Shown: positions 1 to 11,473, counted from the first letter of the stretch. The stretch: DNA of 64,000 nt from Takakia lepidozioides (GCA_030704615.1 CM060731.1:87152756-87216755), one strand, 5' to 3'. Notes: generated by a model not told the origin, from the letters alone. A program made the numbers and translations.

Positions 1-540
1 CACGTATGTTGTACTGCCTATCCTGTGATTTGCAGTTCGCCGTCGCTGGCGCAATGCAGTCATTTCGGCATAAAGCTTGATGTCGGCAATCATAATGTGT
101 TGCGTACCTTCGTGCTAAGTGTCCCCTTGAGTGTCAGTGTTTGTGCTATGCTCTTCTGGCACAGCACAAACAAATTTGACTCGGGGTATCCTATTTATTG
201 GACTCGTGGGGCCATTGTCGTCTTTCCATAATGGATGTCTTCATATCCTTTGCAAGGTTTGCTTTTCATCCAAACACAATACGGCTTCTTGTAGCTTCTT
301 GTCTTTGAAGACAGTTTTTCTAGTTGGTGTCTCTCAGTGTGGCTGACTACGGAGTTCGGTGCAAACTTTCGCCGTGCATGTCATTCTTACATCCATTGCA
401 TGCATTGCCCGCAGTCTTTGGGTCAGTGCTACCCTTATTCACCTCAGTTCGTTTGGGGTGGATCCCATTTTGAGAATTACGGGCTATCAGTTCGGGGGAC
501 CCTTTGTGGATCGCAACTTTGGGTCAGTGTAGGAAACATG
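1..540. other. No gene recognised
   Basis: Only short open frames in several phases, with no recognisable motif. The stretch lies directly 5' of the transposase-like gene on the plus strand and could be its promoter or a leading intron, but no diagnostic signal is visible. Confidence 0.5.
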
Positions 541-591
541 TAGGAGAGAGACAGACTTGCTCAATTTCATTCCAATGCAGGTAGTCTTCCA

Positions 592-1457
592 CTGACTGCC
601 ACTGCAGATGATGATGGGTTTGCAGTTGTTCATGAGGATGAGCTGGTTATAGTGTTCCCTCCGGAATTGGGTTCTCTACTTGTTCAAAAAGAGGTGTATG
701 ACGAGGATGGGAATTTGGATTCTGGGCACTTGGAGAAACCATTGGTTGGCGAGTGTGGAAGGAAGTGGAGAGTCCTTCCAGGCACATACTGAGTCCTTGG
801 AAAAGAGAGAAGACAATCAGCAGGATCAGTGGTTACCCCTGGCACTGCAACATCGGTCGTGCAGCAGAAGGGCACAGTTCATATGAAACAAGAGGTGAGC
901 AATCCACTACATTCGTGACTCTTTCAGACTCGTCCTCGGAGGATGTTTCTGAGATTCCTCCGCCAGTGCAGACTCCATTCTTGGATGATGACGAATTGCA
1001 GGAGATAACGAGTATCATTCCGAAATTGAAAGCCCTCGCAGGGGTGCCTGGGTGCAAGAGCGAGCTGCGTTTTGTTGATTGGGAGTCCCTTCGGGTGCAG
1101 CGGGTTCAATATGTGCCAGCAGAGTTTGATGGGGACATCCTGTTTGAGCTCAACCCTCCCACGTCTTCCAGTGGACTAGTTGGGCTTCTGCAGGGCATGG
1201 ACAAAAAACATGACGGGCACCCTTGGTGCAGGACAAAAACATCGAACATCCACAACAACATTGGATTGAAATTTCGAAGGTCGGATTGCGTTGGGCATTG
1301 CAAGTGCGTGAATATTTCTTGCCCTCGCCTGAGAAACAGCGCTAAACCAAACGAAAGTGAGTGGGAAGGTGTGCCCCTGAATCCTTTCACCCTAGGGCTT
1401 TGCCCCTCCCAAGACCAATACTTTTGTGTGCAGGTTCTGCAAACTTGCCCCGTCTAG
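592..1457 (+). pseudogene. N-terminal part of transposase-like gene (broken)
   Basis: A patchwork of plus-strand frames that appears to be the 5' part of the SWIM-finger transposase-like gene downstream. An acidic frame starts near 605 and is broken by TGA stops. The longer frame ending at 1457 carries an acidic DDDELQE stretch around 985-1000 and a Cys/His-rich segment (HCKCVNISCP, near 1297-1326). A GTGAGT donor lies at 1357 and a TGTGTGCAG acceptor ends at 1432, so the last part of this open frame is probably intron. The phases do not join cleanly. I do not recognise a specific domain here. Confidence 0.4.
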
Positions 1458-2937
1458 TGTTTCTGTGTGCCACACTCGTATGTACCAAGTGGCACACCGA
1501 TGCAAGACAATGACTCGTGCCTGCATTTATATGGGTACACACGAGCATCTTGTGTCGAAGGGAAGTTGCAAGGATAGCGTGGACATCGCTAGAAATCTGC
1601 TGAAGCAGGAGTTCCACAATGCCCCTTGTGCATCACCTTCTGCTATAGCGCTTGCAGCTAGCAAGGCATTCCTGGAAAAACACATACTAGGTGAAGGGGA
1701 TGCGACACAACCAATGCTAGATGCAGATTCGCTTGATGTAGTGATGGACCATTTCTCCGTGTTGAGCTCTCCCAATATTCGAAACTAGGTGAATGCACTC
1801 AGAATGGGCACAGACAGTGCTGGATTCATGGACAACATTATGGACCTCAAACGGAGGAGTTGCTATGAATTCATTCAAAACAGTATCTTCCCTGGCCAGG
1901 GTTCCTCCAAGGTGTATTTGTTCAAGATGTCCACAGTGGGCGAAGGCAGTGGTGTGAGCATAGTCCGCCGAATGCAACTTGGAGGAGATTTGGCAAAATG
2001 TTGGTTAATGTTTGATCACTGCAAATGGGTGAAGGGTTGGACAACCATGGCGTGCCATGTATACAATCCAGCGTACCAGCGTGTGCTTTCCATAGCAATT
2101 TGTGATATGCAGTCGGAGGACATTGAATCCCAGATGCTCATGTGGAATTCTTTCCTGGCCGTCATGCAGCGCAATGGAATGCAGAACACAAATTTTGCGG
2201 GCTTCATGGCTGATAGTGCACAGACAAATTTCAATGCAGTGCGGCGCGTCGTTGGTTCGGGGGATCCTAAGGTCCCAATAGGAAATAGGGAGCACACATG
2301 CCTCTTCCATTGGAGTCAATCTCTGGCATGTCATACGAAGCGCTGCATTTGCCCTGACCTTCAGTTGGAGCACAGAAGGCTCTGCCTCAAGTACAAAAAT
2401 GCCACCTCAATGGGAGAAGCTGAGAGCACTTACCAAGCAATCCGGGCTTGGTGGTTCTCCTCTGGTGCTGCTACTGGTATCCACCTGAAGGAGTTGGAGG
2501 ACTGGTTGGTTTTCTGGCACTTCAGGTACAGACAATGGGGAGCTTTCATGACGACGGTAAGCCTCTTCAATCCCAGAAACACAAATTTCACTTTGCATCG
2601 TGCCTGTTCCTTTGTGGTTGTTGGATTGTCACTTGCAGAATCTCTTCCATTTCCTTTCATTCCTCACATTTGCATGCAATGCCTCCTGCAGGACATGTCC
2701 TTGGAGGACTTGGCTGACATGCCTTCCTGTAATTTGGCGGAGTCTATTCACAACGCCTGGATGCAGCAGTCAACCAAAGTAGGACGTGACTTGTATGTGG
2801 CCACTGCAGATGACATGGTGCGGGCACTTACACAACAAACCAGGTACCGCAATTTTCTGATGGGACGGGGCGGAGGTAAGGGCCCTGATACAACTTTGTT
2901 GATGCTAAGGGCTGCGAGCAGATCCGGAGATCCATGA
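1433..2937 (+). pseudogene. Transposase-like core with in-frame TAG
   Basis: Exons of a large transposase-like protein, probably Mutator-like (MULE) or a related SWIM-finger family. One frame runs from 1433 to a GTAAGC donor near 2554, interrupted only by TAG at 1786-1788 between IRN and VNALRMG. It contains GFMADSAQTNFNAVRRV followed by an LFHWSQSL helix, the layout of the second catalytic Asp and the following WH helix in MULE-type DDE transposases. After an intron ending CTCCTGCAG near 2694, the next exon reads LADMPSCNLAESIHNAW, which resembles the third acidic segment (AESIHN). The family assignment is inferred from pattern only. The TAG and phase problems indicate a relic. Confidence 0.55.
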
Positions 2938-3221
2938 AGATGGCCAGAGCTCTGAACAGGTGCACTGAAGGCTCCCCTTTGCAATCCAGGGTCCCCCATT
3001 TGGAAGGCGAGGAAACATTTGGATCATGCAAAAGGAAATTGAACACTCATCCAGGGTCGGATGGAGATTCCCATCGGCCGGACAGGGTCAATTTCTCTCC
3101 ACCAAAGGTGTCTCCGGTGCAAACTAAGTCATGTGTTGCTTAGTCAGTCCCCCCCTTCCCAGGTGGGTCCTCTTCCAGTGGAGCAGGTGCAAATCATGTT
3201 AGCACAGCAGCAGGAATCCCA

Positions 3222-4115
3222 TTGGAGGAGGTGGTGTCATTGGTGCATGAATCTGATTGCATTGACAGTGAGTGGCATATAGAACGCACCCCACCAGGAT
3301 CTAGAGTGGCTTGCATGGCAATTCGGACCCCCTCTTTCAAGAATTGCAAATCAAAAATATGCAAAGGCTTCAGGGGGACTCCAGCTCCAACATTCACAAG
3401 GTTGTTCCGACCTTATCATAGTGGGGAGTCAAAGGACCACAAGTTCTGGTTCTGCCTAGACGATATGGCACGATGCGTCAACGGAACAGTTCGTCCTTCG
3501 GTGATAATGAAGCCCCCTCTCCCCGCAATTTGGCCTGTGAATCTTGGGACATCGCTGTCATCAACCGAGATAAGCATGCTGGTGGAGGGAGGGTTCCGTC
3601 TTGCACGGTCTCGGGTAGTGCCCTCATGCACTCTGGGCACAAATGTGCCACATGCTCCGGCAATGCCTCCACCCAGTGCCGACTCCCACCCAACAAATAG
3701 AGATGGAAAAATAGTGCGCCGTGTCGCTTCGGGTGCAGATCACGACTGCAAGATGGAATCGGCTGGAATTTTGCATGCTCGGGTGACTCGTATCACCGTA
3801 GTCCCTGCCCCGGGGTATGGACGGATTTACACAGTGTTGTCTACTGGCTCAGTTCTTCATGGCAAAGAATATCAGGTTACCGTGGGGAATTTTCCTACGT
3901 GCACTTGTCCGGATTTTGTAACGATGCGTGAGGGCGCTCTCGGCATGAGAGGGAAGTGGGTCCCCTACAAGCATCAATATTACATATACCTTGTAATTAT
4001 GTGCTGCGATGGTAAGAGAGACCAATTCATTCACCAAGCCACACTAGGCTACGGAGAAGTCATCACTCTTCTGCAGCGGGACACCTCGCGTAGGGCTCCG
4101 CCAGATTCTCTTTGA
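3222..4115 (+). pseudogene. SWIM zinc-finger exon of transposase-like gene
   Basis: A 297-codon frame closing the transposase-like gene. Its C-terminal part has HGKEYQVTVGNFPTCTCPDF and then KWVPYKHQYYIYL. SWIM fingers read CxCx(n)CxH, and here CTC and KH are present but the third ligand is Tyr (TAC near 3966) where Cys is expected, a single G-to-A change. SWIM fingers are typical of the C-terminus of MULE and related plant transposases. The N-terminal half is not recognised. A possible polyadenylation motif (AATAAAG) follows at about 4261. Confidence 0.55.
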
Positions 4116-4900
4116 ACACATACGAGCCATGCCCACTTCCCATGCTGGTTTCTAGGTTATCGTGTGAAGACTTTGCATTTAGGACAAACACATACATTTC
4201 GTTCACGGAACCAGGGCAATTGCACATGCCATTCATTGTAAGCATCTATCTGTGAATTGAAATAAAGTGTGTCAATCATTCTGAACTGCTGCTAGTGGAC
4301 GTGGGTGGACTCCATCGGAGAGACGTATACTCCTGAAGGAGTGCGCTCCTCTTCTCCATTGTATGGGGACATTCGCATTGGTGTGGACGACGAAACGTGA
4401 AGCTTTCCATATTCGATGGTGGTATGATTGAAGGGCACGACATTGTGGTGAACATCAACAGGGGCGGTACAACGGCTGCAATCCAGTTTACCTGGAGGAG
4501 CCCGATGACTCATGAGCTAGTTTTCAGAGCAGTCGAAGTCCCATTGACAACGTGACTTGTATTCAGAAGGCACAGGGCTAAAGATTTGTTTGCACAATCA
4601 GCACAGTAGACGTGCTTCAAATGCAATTCATGTGGATCAATAAAAACCCCATTGTGCCCTCTTTTTGTTCTATTTTGTATCCATCGTTCCCAGAATGCAT
4701 CATTCATCATTTCGTTTGGGATTGGGAGTGTGGGTGGATTTTGCAAGTGGCTGGTAGGCTGAAATGGGCCCCCATTGTATAGAGCAGTACCACCCTACCA
4801 TTCGCGAAACACTGTCTTTCAATATGTAATTCTAAAAAACATTGCCGAACCTCCTTCATCGGGAGGTCCTTCTCCCCCTATGACCGTGACACCCTAAACC
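4116..4900. other. No gene recognised
   Basis: Sequence between the SWIM exon and the gypsy fragment. Several minus-strand frames of 60-78 codons exist, but none shows a motif or phase continuity. It may hold the 3' end of the upstream transposon. Confidence 0.4.
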
Positions 4901-4904
4901 CTAT

Positions 4905-5023
4905 TCCCGCGGACACTCATTTCCGGAAAATAGTCTTGCTCATGTTTTTTTCGACACTTACGACTCTGCTCATGGCTCATGCCGCTCATGGCTCGTGGCT
5001 CATGAAATAGCAGCCCCCCAAAT
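4905..5023 (+). repeat. Dispersed terminal module (copy 1)
   Basis: About 120 bp starting with a CCCGCGGA motif, then GCTCATGG-type direct repeats, ending AATAGCAGCCCCCC. The same plan recurs at 15170-15284 (CCCGCGGAAATAGG, GGCTCACGG repeats, AATAGCACCCCCC). A weaker match to the end lies at 18365-18396. This copy abuts the exact point where the gypsy reverse transcriptase loses homology, suggesting an insertion boundary or a recombination junction. Confidence 0.45.
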
Positions 5024-5763
5024 TTGTACTTTGAAGCTTTGGCATACAGCTTCCCTTCCTGCAATTTTTGGAACACCCTTTTGAGGTGTTCCATGTGCTC
5101 TTCCTTTGTTTTCGAGTACACCAAGATGTCGTCGATGTACACGATCACAAAGTCATCCAACCACTCCTGGAAAAGACTGTTCATTAGCGTGCTAAAGGTT
5201 GCGGGTGCGTTGGTGAGCACAAAAGGCATCACCAAGAACTCATATGAACCATATCTTGTCCTGCACGCGGTATTCTCCTCATCTCCTTCTGCCACTCGGA
5301 TTTGATGGTAGCCCGAGCGCAAATCGATCCGGCTGAAATACTTCACTCTTGCCGACCGATCGAAGAGGTCGATGATCCTTGGCAAAGGGTACCGGTTCTT
5401 GATAGTCACCTTATTTAGAGCCCTGTAATCAATACACATCCGCAGCGTCCCATCCTTCTTGTCTGCGAATAACACCGGGGCTCCGTAAGGTGACTTACTC
5501 GGCCGAATGTACCCCTTTGACATTAGATCCTTGAGCCGAGTCTTCAGCTTGACCAACTCTCTGTGGCTCAACCGGTAGGGCACCTTGGCAGGCGGCTCCG
5601 ATCCTGGTATCACCTCAATCTTGTGGTCAACTCCTCTTCGCGGTGGCAAGCCGCTTGGTAAATCCTCCGGCATCACATCCTGATATTTCTCCAAAATCCC
5701 CTTGATCCAATCTGGGCTTGGCTCCCTATCGCCTTCTCCCTTCACTTGTCTTACGTAAAGCAA
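5020..5763 (-). pseudogene. Ty3/gypsy reverse transcriptase, 3'-truncated
   Basis: About 250 codons of gypsy-type RT. Seen in order: a [10 protein letters not shown]-like region leading into the [80 protein letters not shown] and the catalytic [10 protein letters not shown]. The fingers and palm are therefore present, including the Asp pair. Homology ends after [10 protein letters not shown], where FLGH-type sequence and RNase H should follow; the frame instead runs into an unrelated GC-rich module. Copies DNA from element RNA when intact. Confidence 0.9.
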
Positions 5764-5766
5764 AAA

Positions 5767-6078
5767 CTAGGGCTCGTGTGGCTCATCCACGGCCCACTCC
5801 TTTGCTGATAGTAGGTTTATTCGCCCTCCCACTGGGTTGGGCGTTTCCGAAACTCGTAACACTTCGCTACCATTCCCACATGGTAGCGTGACTACTCTTT
5901 TGCGGCCATCTATGACCGCTCCGGATTTGCTCAAAAAGGTCATCCCCAAAATGAGATCTACTCCATCGATCTCACAAATGGTGAAGTTCTCACGTCCCTC
6001 CCCAACTCCCCAGCCGAAGGGGAACATCGAACGCCAACATCGGTTTATGCAAAGCACCAGTTTCCTGATACAACTCAC
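5767..6078 (-). pseudogene. Gypsy aspartic protease remnant
   Basis: About 100 codons between gag and RT. The segment CEIDGVDLILGMTFLSKSG followed by an IDGRKR strand matches the second half of a retropepsin (the ILGM flap-distal region). The active-site D(T/S)G is not found in this frame or the overlapping one, so the N-terminal half seems to be lost by deletion. Confidence 0.65.
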
Positions 6079-6399
6079 AAGAGTAGTTGCCTACCTTGCA
6101 AGTCTTGGCGACCACCGCCTCCACCAAGCGGCTAATAGAATCTTCGGACAGCTCCGTGGCCGCCCGAGTCATGTTCAATTGTCGGGGTTTCGTGCACTTC
6201 TTGGCCATGTGCCCGGGCTCCCCGCAATTAAAGCACACTCCATCGAAGGTCGCCTTCTGTCTGCCATAAGCCGCCACACCTGATTTTCTTTTCGGAGCAC
6301 CGGGTGCCGCCTTGACGTGTGAAGGCCCTCCCTTCGATTTCCACGTGCCATTGTCGCCGCGTGGCCTATCCAACTTCTTTTCCGGTCGGAAGGAGTCAC
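6060..6399 (-). pseudogene. Gag CCHC zinc-knuckle region
   Basis: The frame carries CFNCGEPGHMAKKC, a perfect CX2CX4HX4C zinc knuckle used by gag nucleocapsid to bind element RNA, preceded by Arg/Lys/Gly-rich linker sequence. After the knuckle the frame continues toward the protease remnant. It is offset from the gag frame upstream, so a frameshift separates them. Confidence 0.8.
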
Positions 6400-6513
6400 C
6401 CTCCCGCCGGGTCTTCTTGTGGTTCAGCTCCGTACACCTTGTCTTTCGCCCCTACGGACATCCGAGAAACATTCAACCCTCTCAATTGCCTCGTTCAAAG
6501 TCTTAGGTGACTT

Positions 6514-7254
6514 CTACTCCAACTTCCACCTGGCCCACGGGGCCAATCCCGCCACAAAGTTGAAGACCATTTCTGGTTCTGCCATGTCCGCGACTTTGAG
6601 CAACAACACATTGAAAGCTTGAACATATCCCCAAATGTCATCCATTTGCTTCAAATTCCTCATCTTGTCCCGAGCGAGCCAGGACGCGTTGAGGGGCACA
6701 AACTGTCTCTTCATAAGTTCCTTGAACCCACTCCAGTTCAAGGTTTCCGGGTTTGGACCTCGGTCATGAAGACGTTTCTGCCACCATTGTTGAGCATAGC
6801 CCCTCAAATAGGTGGGAGCCACTTCCACCCGATCCTCGTCACTCAACTTAGCCGCTCGGAAGTACTGCTCCAGCTACAAGAGCCAGGTGTTTAGTGCCTT
6901 CCGATTTCGGATGCTCTTGAAGGTGCCGGGTTCCTTAGGCTTCACCTTAAACTTTGCCTTTGTGGAAGTGGCATTAGCCGCCTTCAACACGTCTTTCAAC
7001 GTCCCACCAAACTGCGCCAATAACCCTTCCCAAAAGACTGCCGGTATGGGAGGCATCTCTCGGTCTGTCGGAGCCTCTGGGGAGTCCTTAGGCTCCAACT
7101 CCTCAGATTCCTCCCATTCTTGAGCGGTCTTGCTTTCAAAAGCATTAATCGCCTCCTCAAATTGCCGCTTTGGTGACACGTCGCCTCCACCAGGCTCACC
7201 AGGATCATCATCTTTCGGGCCGTTCCGCTTTCGCTTTGGCTTGCCCGACCCCAT
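6514..7254 (-). pseudogene. Gypsy gag, split by an amber codon
   Basis: The start at 7254 gives a Lys/Arg/Glu-rich N-terminus. The frame reads to NTWLL and stops at TAG (6874), then continues in the same frame as LEQYFRAAKLSDEDRV and YLRGYAQQWW, ending with VADMAEPEMVFNFVAGLAPW before a second TAG at about 6514. WLL-x-LEQYF and QWW are characteristic of gypsy gag capsid; related gags usually have Gln at the stop position, so a CAG-to-TAG change is likely. Confidence 0.8.
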
Positions 7255-7309
7255 GATGAGGCCAATCTCAAGGACGATCGCGTACTAAACTCTAAGCTCT
7301 AATACTAAG

Positions 7310-8035
7310 TGTTGCGCACCTCACTTCGGTAAACTCCCCTTCAAGTCATAGTTACTCGCTTTGATGCGCGCTCCTAACTCCCAAACTGGCCGCCGGGCCA
7401 ACTCGGAGCTTCGGCTGCTCACCGGGACATAACGGTCCCCCTTTACTCCCCCACTTGACCCTCTCTCAATTTGGGCCAAGTGGAAATTCCCCTTGGTCGA
7501 TGGCAGTCCGGAACAGCTCCCCACACCTTGGTCACTTTCCGGCTCGCACGCTTACTCACTAGTTTTTGGTCACCAACGGGCTTGCACCGTTCTCGGGTTA
7601 CTCCTCCCTATATATACTTCTGTGACTGTCCGCGGGGGTTTCACAAACAACCATGCCATTTTATGGCGAACCACCACGAAAACCCTCGATTCTCGGTGAT
7701 GAGTCGCGGTGAGTCTTGGCCCACTCACCACGGCCCCATTGGACCGTGAGGAGTCCCAAGACTCCCCACGACTCCCACCACAAGGTCTCCGCCCCCATGG
7801 TGAGTCCTATGCCACCCCCACTAAGTCCCACTAAGCTACCACCACCCCTCGTGGAACCACCCCCACCGCAACTCGGTGTGCGGGGCTCCACCTAGTGAGC
7901 GCCTCCGCCTCCTTGAGTGCCTTTGGGCACTCAAGGGTGCTTCAGCCCCCGTATCTATTGTTGCCATTGCCCCCACCACAGGGGCAGCCCCTCTTGTGTC
8001 CCGACCCCCTGCCCTCAAGGCGAAGGGACGCAACA
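7310..8035 (-). repeat. Candidate LTR of the gypsy element
   Basis: A 726-bp stretch starting TGTTGCGC and ending GACGCAACA on the plus strand, giving the TG...CA ends and short inverted termini of an LTR. It lies directly upstream of the primer-site-like sequence and the gag start on the minus strand. A TATATATAGGG motif on the minus strand near 7606-7618 could be its TATA box. No second LTR remains in the window to compare with, so the outer end is inferred. Confidence 0.6.
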
Positions 8036-8127
8036 GTAGGCAAGAGTGGTTGTACTCCTCCAGATGCAGCCCTAACCACTTACATATCACTATGGCAGTA
8101 ATAATTCCAATACACGTCTGGATGACC

Positions 8128-8330
8128 CAGTGAGTGGTTTTAGCACACAACCTAACCACTACATCAATACTGGTACAACCACTCAGTCCGTGGTTTTAGC
8201 ACACAAACTAACCATTACTGCAATACAACCTAACCACTACTTCAATACTGTTATGCCATTCAGAAAGTGGTTTTAGCACACAACCTAACCACTACTGCAA
8301 TACTGGTAGAACCACTCAATAAGTGATAAT
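8128..8330. repeat. Short tandem repeat, about 58-bp unit
   Basis: About three imperfect copies of a unit containing GTGGTTTTAGCACACAAC, CTAACCACTAC, CAATACTGGTA and ACCACTCA. Each unit contains complementary AGTGGTT/AACCACT segments, so hairpins are possible. No gene. Confidence 0.65.
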
Positions 8331-8339
8331 ATACATTGT

Positions 8340-9090
8340 TTATTCTCGTTTCAGAAAGCATAGGATGCCAATATTTGCAACCAAAGCTGCAACAACAGCC
8401 GCAACAACACCCAAAATCTTCGCATGAACTATGATGATGGGAATCTTTCCTTCTTGCCTTTGTCACATACACTCACCCCTCTCTAACATCAGTGGTATCA
8501 TGATTCAGTCCATTCGCATCTACAAAGCAAAGCCAAAGAGCTCAACCAGTATAAGAGTTTCACTCGAGTCTTTGAAGTCGCCGTCTCTGCGAAATTCTGT
8601 TACAACCAATTCACAGAAATGATGACGATGACGTGGCTGACGACGACAACGTGGTGTGTTGACGATGACGTGTCTACGATGATATGGCGACAATGACATG
8701 GAACTATGGCACCCTATTCCTGATCTACGCTAAACTAGTCTCCGACCTTCAGTCGTCGCTAGAACTAGGGCTTTGCGTTGCTCCGCACATATATCACAAG
8801 TACAGGGAACGGCATTGGAAGTGCCACCACTTTTTTTCTTGGATAATTCAAAGACGGAGAAATGGATGAATTCCGTTCGCACATAATGATGATACCCGCA
8901 TCCAAATACGGTTAACAATGTCCAATTTGTATTTTTGATACATTCCAAAGCAACCCTTGTCGCAAACGTCAAACTGGAGAGCTGTAGAGGCAGCGTGGGG
9001 AGCCCTTGTTTCCACCGGAGGAAGAAGAGAAGGAAGTCGTTATACTTTACGAGCACTAGGGACAGGAAGAGAGCCAGAGATAGAGTGAGG
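8340..9090. other. Non-coding stretch upstream of ParB/MTase-like gene
   Basis: No convincing gene. It includes the dispersed repeat at about 8622-8768 and sequence that could form the 5' region of the gene starting near 9091. An open frame from 8935 runs in phase into that gene but has no recognisable motif before 9091. Confidence 0.4.
8622..8768 (+). repeat. Dispersed GATGACGTGG-rich repeat, copy 1
   Basis: GACGATGACGTG-type microrepeats followed by GGCACCCTATTCCTG, TCTACGCTAAACTAG and TCGTCGCTAGAA. The same string of blocks occurs in the same orientation at 52330-52470. This looks like one end of a transposable element. Confidence 0.65.
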
Positions 9091-9372
9091 ATGAAAAGAG
9101 TAGACGAAGAGGGAAACGAGGAAAGCTTGGCGATGCAAGAGTGGGATTTTGAAGTGGAACAACAGCCCCCCATACATCCGAGAACAGGTGAGGAGGAGAC
9201 TGCATCTGAGGGAGAGACGGACGCCGAAGATATTGATGCTGGCCTCATGAAGAAGCAAACAGTGGAAAAAAGGATGGGGGAGATGCTCCAAAACATGCTC
9301 AACATAGACAACAGTCCGAAGCGCAAACGGTCTCCGGCGATTGGTGAGACTTTGAGAGCAGCACAAAGAAAG
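9091..9372 (+). pseudogene. Probable first coding exon, ParB/MTase-like gene copy A
   Basis: An acidic and basic low-complexity exon starting at ATG 9091 (MKRVDEEGNEE) and ending ETLRAAQRK at a GT donor (9373). It joins in phase 0 to the exon at 11474 (EKMQRVADENP), with the hairpin array lying inside the intron. The assignment rests on splice phase and position, not homology. It contains a nuclear-localisation-like SPKRKRSP stretch. Confidence 0.45.
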
Positions 9373-9599
9373 GTACAAGTGTTGTTCACTGCTACATATT
9401 GATTTTGCTTCATGTTATGCTGGCCCAGTTATGCAATCTGAGGTAAGTGCAAGAAGAAACCATTATGGGGTGCCGCACAATGTTGGTGCTGGTTCGGTCA
9501 TGTTGTTTCCGGTTTGCAGGTTCAATCCACCCCTAATTGTTTGAGCCCCCCGTTGTGCTTGATTTTTGATGAGAAAATCGGCAACCATCGGCCACTCTG

Positions 9600-11400
9600 G
9601 CAGGTTGTAAACACCCCTTATTGGAAGCTCAGACAGTGTGCGGCAACGCACACTGTTAGAGCCCACATTTCTGCTTGTTTATTGTTGTGAAAATCGACCA
9701 CCTTGGGCCCACTCTGGCAGGTTGTAAACACCCCTTATTGGAAGCTCAAACTGTGTGCAGCAACGCACACTGTTTGAGCCCCCCTTTGTGCTTGTTTTTT
9801 GATGTGAAAATCGGCCACCTTCGGCCACTCTGGCAGGTTGTAAACACCCCTAATTGGAAACTCAAACAGTGTGCGACAACGCACACTGTTTCAGCCCCCC
9901 TTTGTGCTTGTTTTTTGATGTGAAAATCGGCCACCTTCGGCCACTCTGGCAGGTTGTAAACACAATTGGAAGCTCAAACAGAATGCGGTAAAACACACTG
10001 TTTGAGCCCCCCGTTGTGCTTGTTTTTTTATGTGAAAATCGGCTACCATGGGGCACTCTGGCAGGTTGTAAACACCCCTAATTGGAAGCTCAAACAGTGT
10101 GCGGCAACGCACACTGTTTCAGCCCCCCTTTGTGCTTGTTTTTTGATGTGAAAATCGGCCACCGTGGGGATTTCGGGCAGGTTGTAAACACACCTAATTG
10201 GAAGCTCAAACAGTGTGCGTCAACGCTCACTGTTTTAGCCCTCATTTGTGCTTGATTTTTTATGAGAAAATGGCCACCTTCAGCCACTCTGGCAGGTTGT
10301 AAACACCCCTTATTGGAAGCTCAAACAGTGTGCGGCAACGCACACTATTTGAGCCCCCCTTTGTGCTTGTTTTTTGATGTGAAAATCGGCCACCATGGGG
10401 CACTCTGGCAGGTTGTAAACACCCCTAATTGGAAGCTCAAACAGTGTGCGGCAACGCACACTGTTTGAGCCCCCCGTTGTGCTTGTTTTATGATGTGAAA
10501 ATCGGCCAATCTCCTTGCTCCCAAGTTTTTTGGCTAGTTTGCAGTGCATGCAAAAGTGTATATAAGGGAGATGAACCTTAAATGGATAGTCTCTGGCAGG
10601 TTGTAAACACACCTAATTGGAAGCTCAAGCAGTGTGCGTCAACGCACACTGTTTGAGCCCCCCTTTGTGCTTGTTTTTTGATGTGGAAAAAGGCCTATCA
10701 AGGCCAGTATGCCTTGTTCAAATCACCCATTATTGGAAGCTGAAACAGTGTGCGTCAACGCACACTGTTTTTGGCCCCGTCTCTGCTTGTTTTTTGATGT
10801 GAAATTGGCCCACACAGGGGCAGTATGCCATGCTCAAAATACTCATAGTTGGAAGCACAAACCGTGTGCGGCAACGCACACTGTTTGTGGCCCCTTCACT
10901 GCCTGTTTTTTTATTTGAAAATTGGCCACTCAGGGCCAATATGCCATGTTCAAATCACCCCTATTTGAGAGCTCAAACAGTGTGCGGCAACGCACAATAT
11001 TTTTGGCCTCCTCTCTGCCTGTTTGTTTTATGTGGAAATGTGCCTCATAGGGCCAAATTGTCATGTTCAAATCAACCCTATTTGGAAGCTCAAGCAGTGT
11101 GCGGCAATGCACACTGTCTGTGCCCCACTCTCTGCCTGTTTTTTGATTTGATAATCGGCCACTCAGGGCCAGTGTTCCATGTTCAAATCACCCATTATTG
11201 GAAGCTCAAACAGTGTGCGGAAACGCACACTGTGTTTGGCCCCCTCTCTGCTTGTTTTTTGATGTGACATTGGGCCACACAGGGCAAGTAGGCCATGCTC
11301 AAAACACCTATAGTTGGAAGCAAAAACAGTGTGCGGCAACGCACACTGTTTTTGGCCCCCTCTCTAGTTATTTTCTGATGTGAAATTGGACCACACAGGG
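9600..11400 (+). repeat. 116-bp tandem array of 15 hairpins (array A)
   Basis: Fifteen copies of a unit with a near-constant 115-117 bp step (palindromes start near 9634, 9751, 9867, 9978, 10095, 10211, 10326, 10442, 10630, 10746, 10862, 10978, 11095, 11211, 11327). The palindrome has arm CAAACAGTGTGCG, a four-base loop (mostly GCAA, also TCAA, ACAA, GTAA, GAAA) and the complementary arm. Left and right halves of the array form two sequence subfamilies, separated by an extra ~72 bp after copy 8 that contains a TATATAAGG motif. Open frames here are repeat artefacts. The array lies in a predicted intron of the ParB/MTase-like gene. Confidence 0.9.
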
Positions 11401-11473
11401 CCTGTCTGCCATGCTCAAAACATCATCGTTTCTTGCCTCTCTCTTATATCAATTTGAATGAACAACCCTGCAG

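Larger units (their letters stand above)
5020..8035 (-). mobile_element. Truncated Ty3/gypsy LTR retrotransposon
   Basis: Order on the minus strand: LTR (8035 to 7310), gag, CCHC knuckle, protease remnant, reverse transcriptase. RNase H, integrase and the 3' LTR are missing; homology stops at about 5020 where an unrelated GC-rich module begins. Gag-protease-RT order is that of Ty3/gypsy. A site resembling the common plant primer-binding sequence (minus-strand TTAGTATTAGAGC next to the LTR end) is present. Nonsense codons in gag and loss of the protease active site show it is dead. Confidence 0.85.

Noticed and set aside
9675-11383. Many 60-145-codon frames inside the hairpin array
   Set aside because: They repeat with the array period and have the same residues in each unit; they are artefacts of the satellite.
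9600-11400. CRISPR-like look of the 116-bp array
   Set aside because: The whole unit repeats, there are no unique spacers, no cas genes, and the context is eukaryotic with introns.
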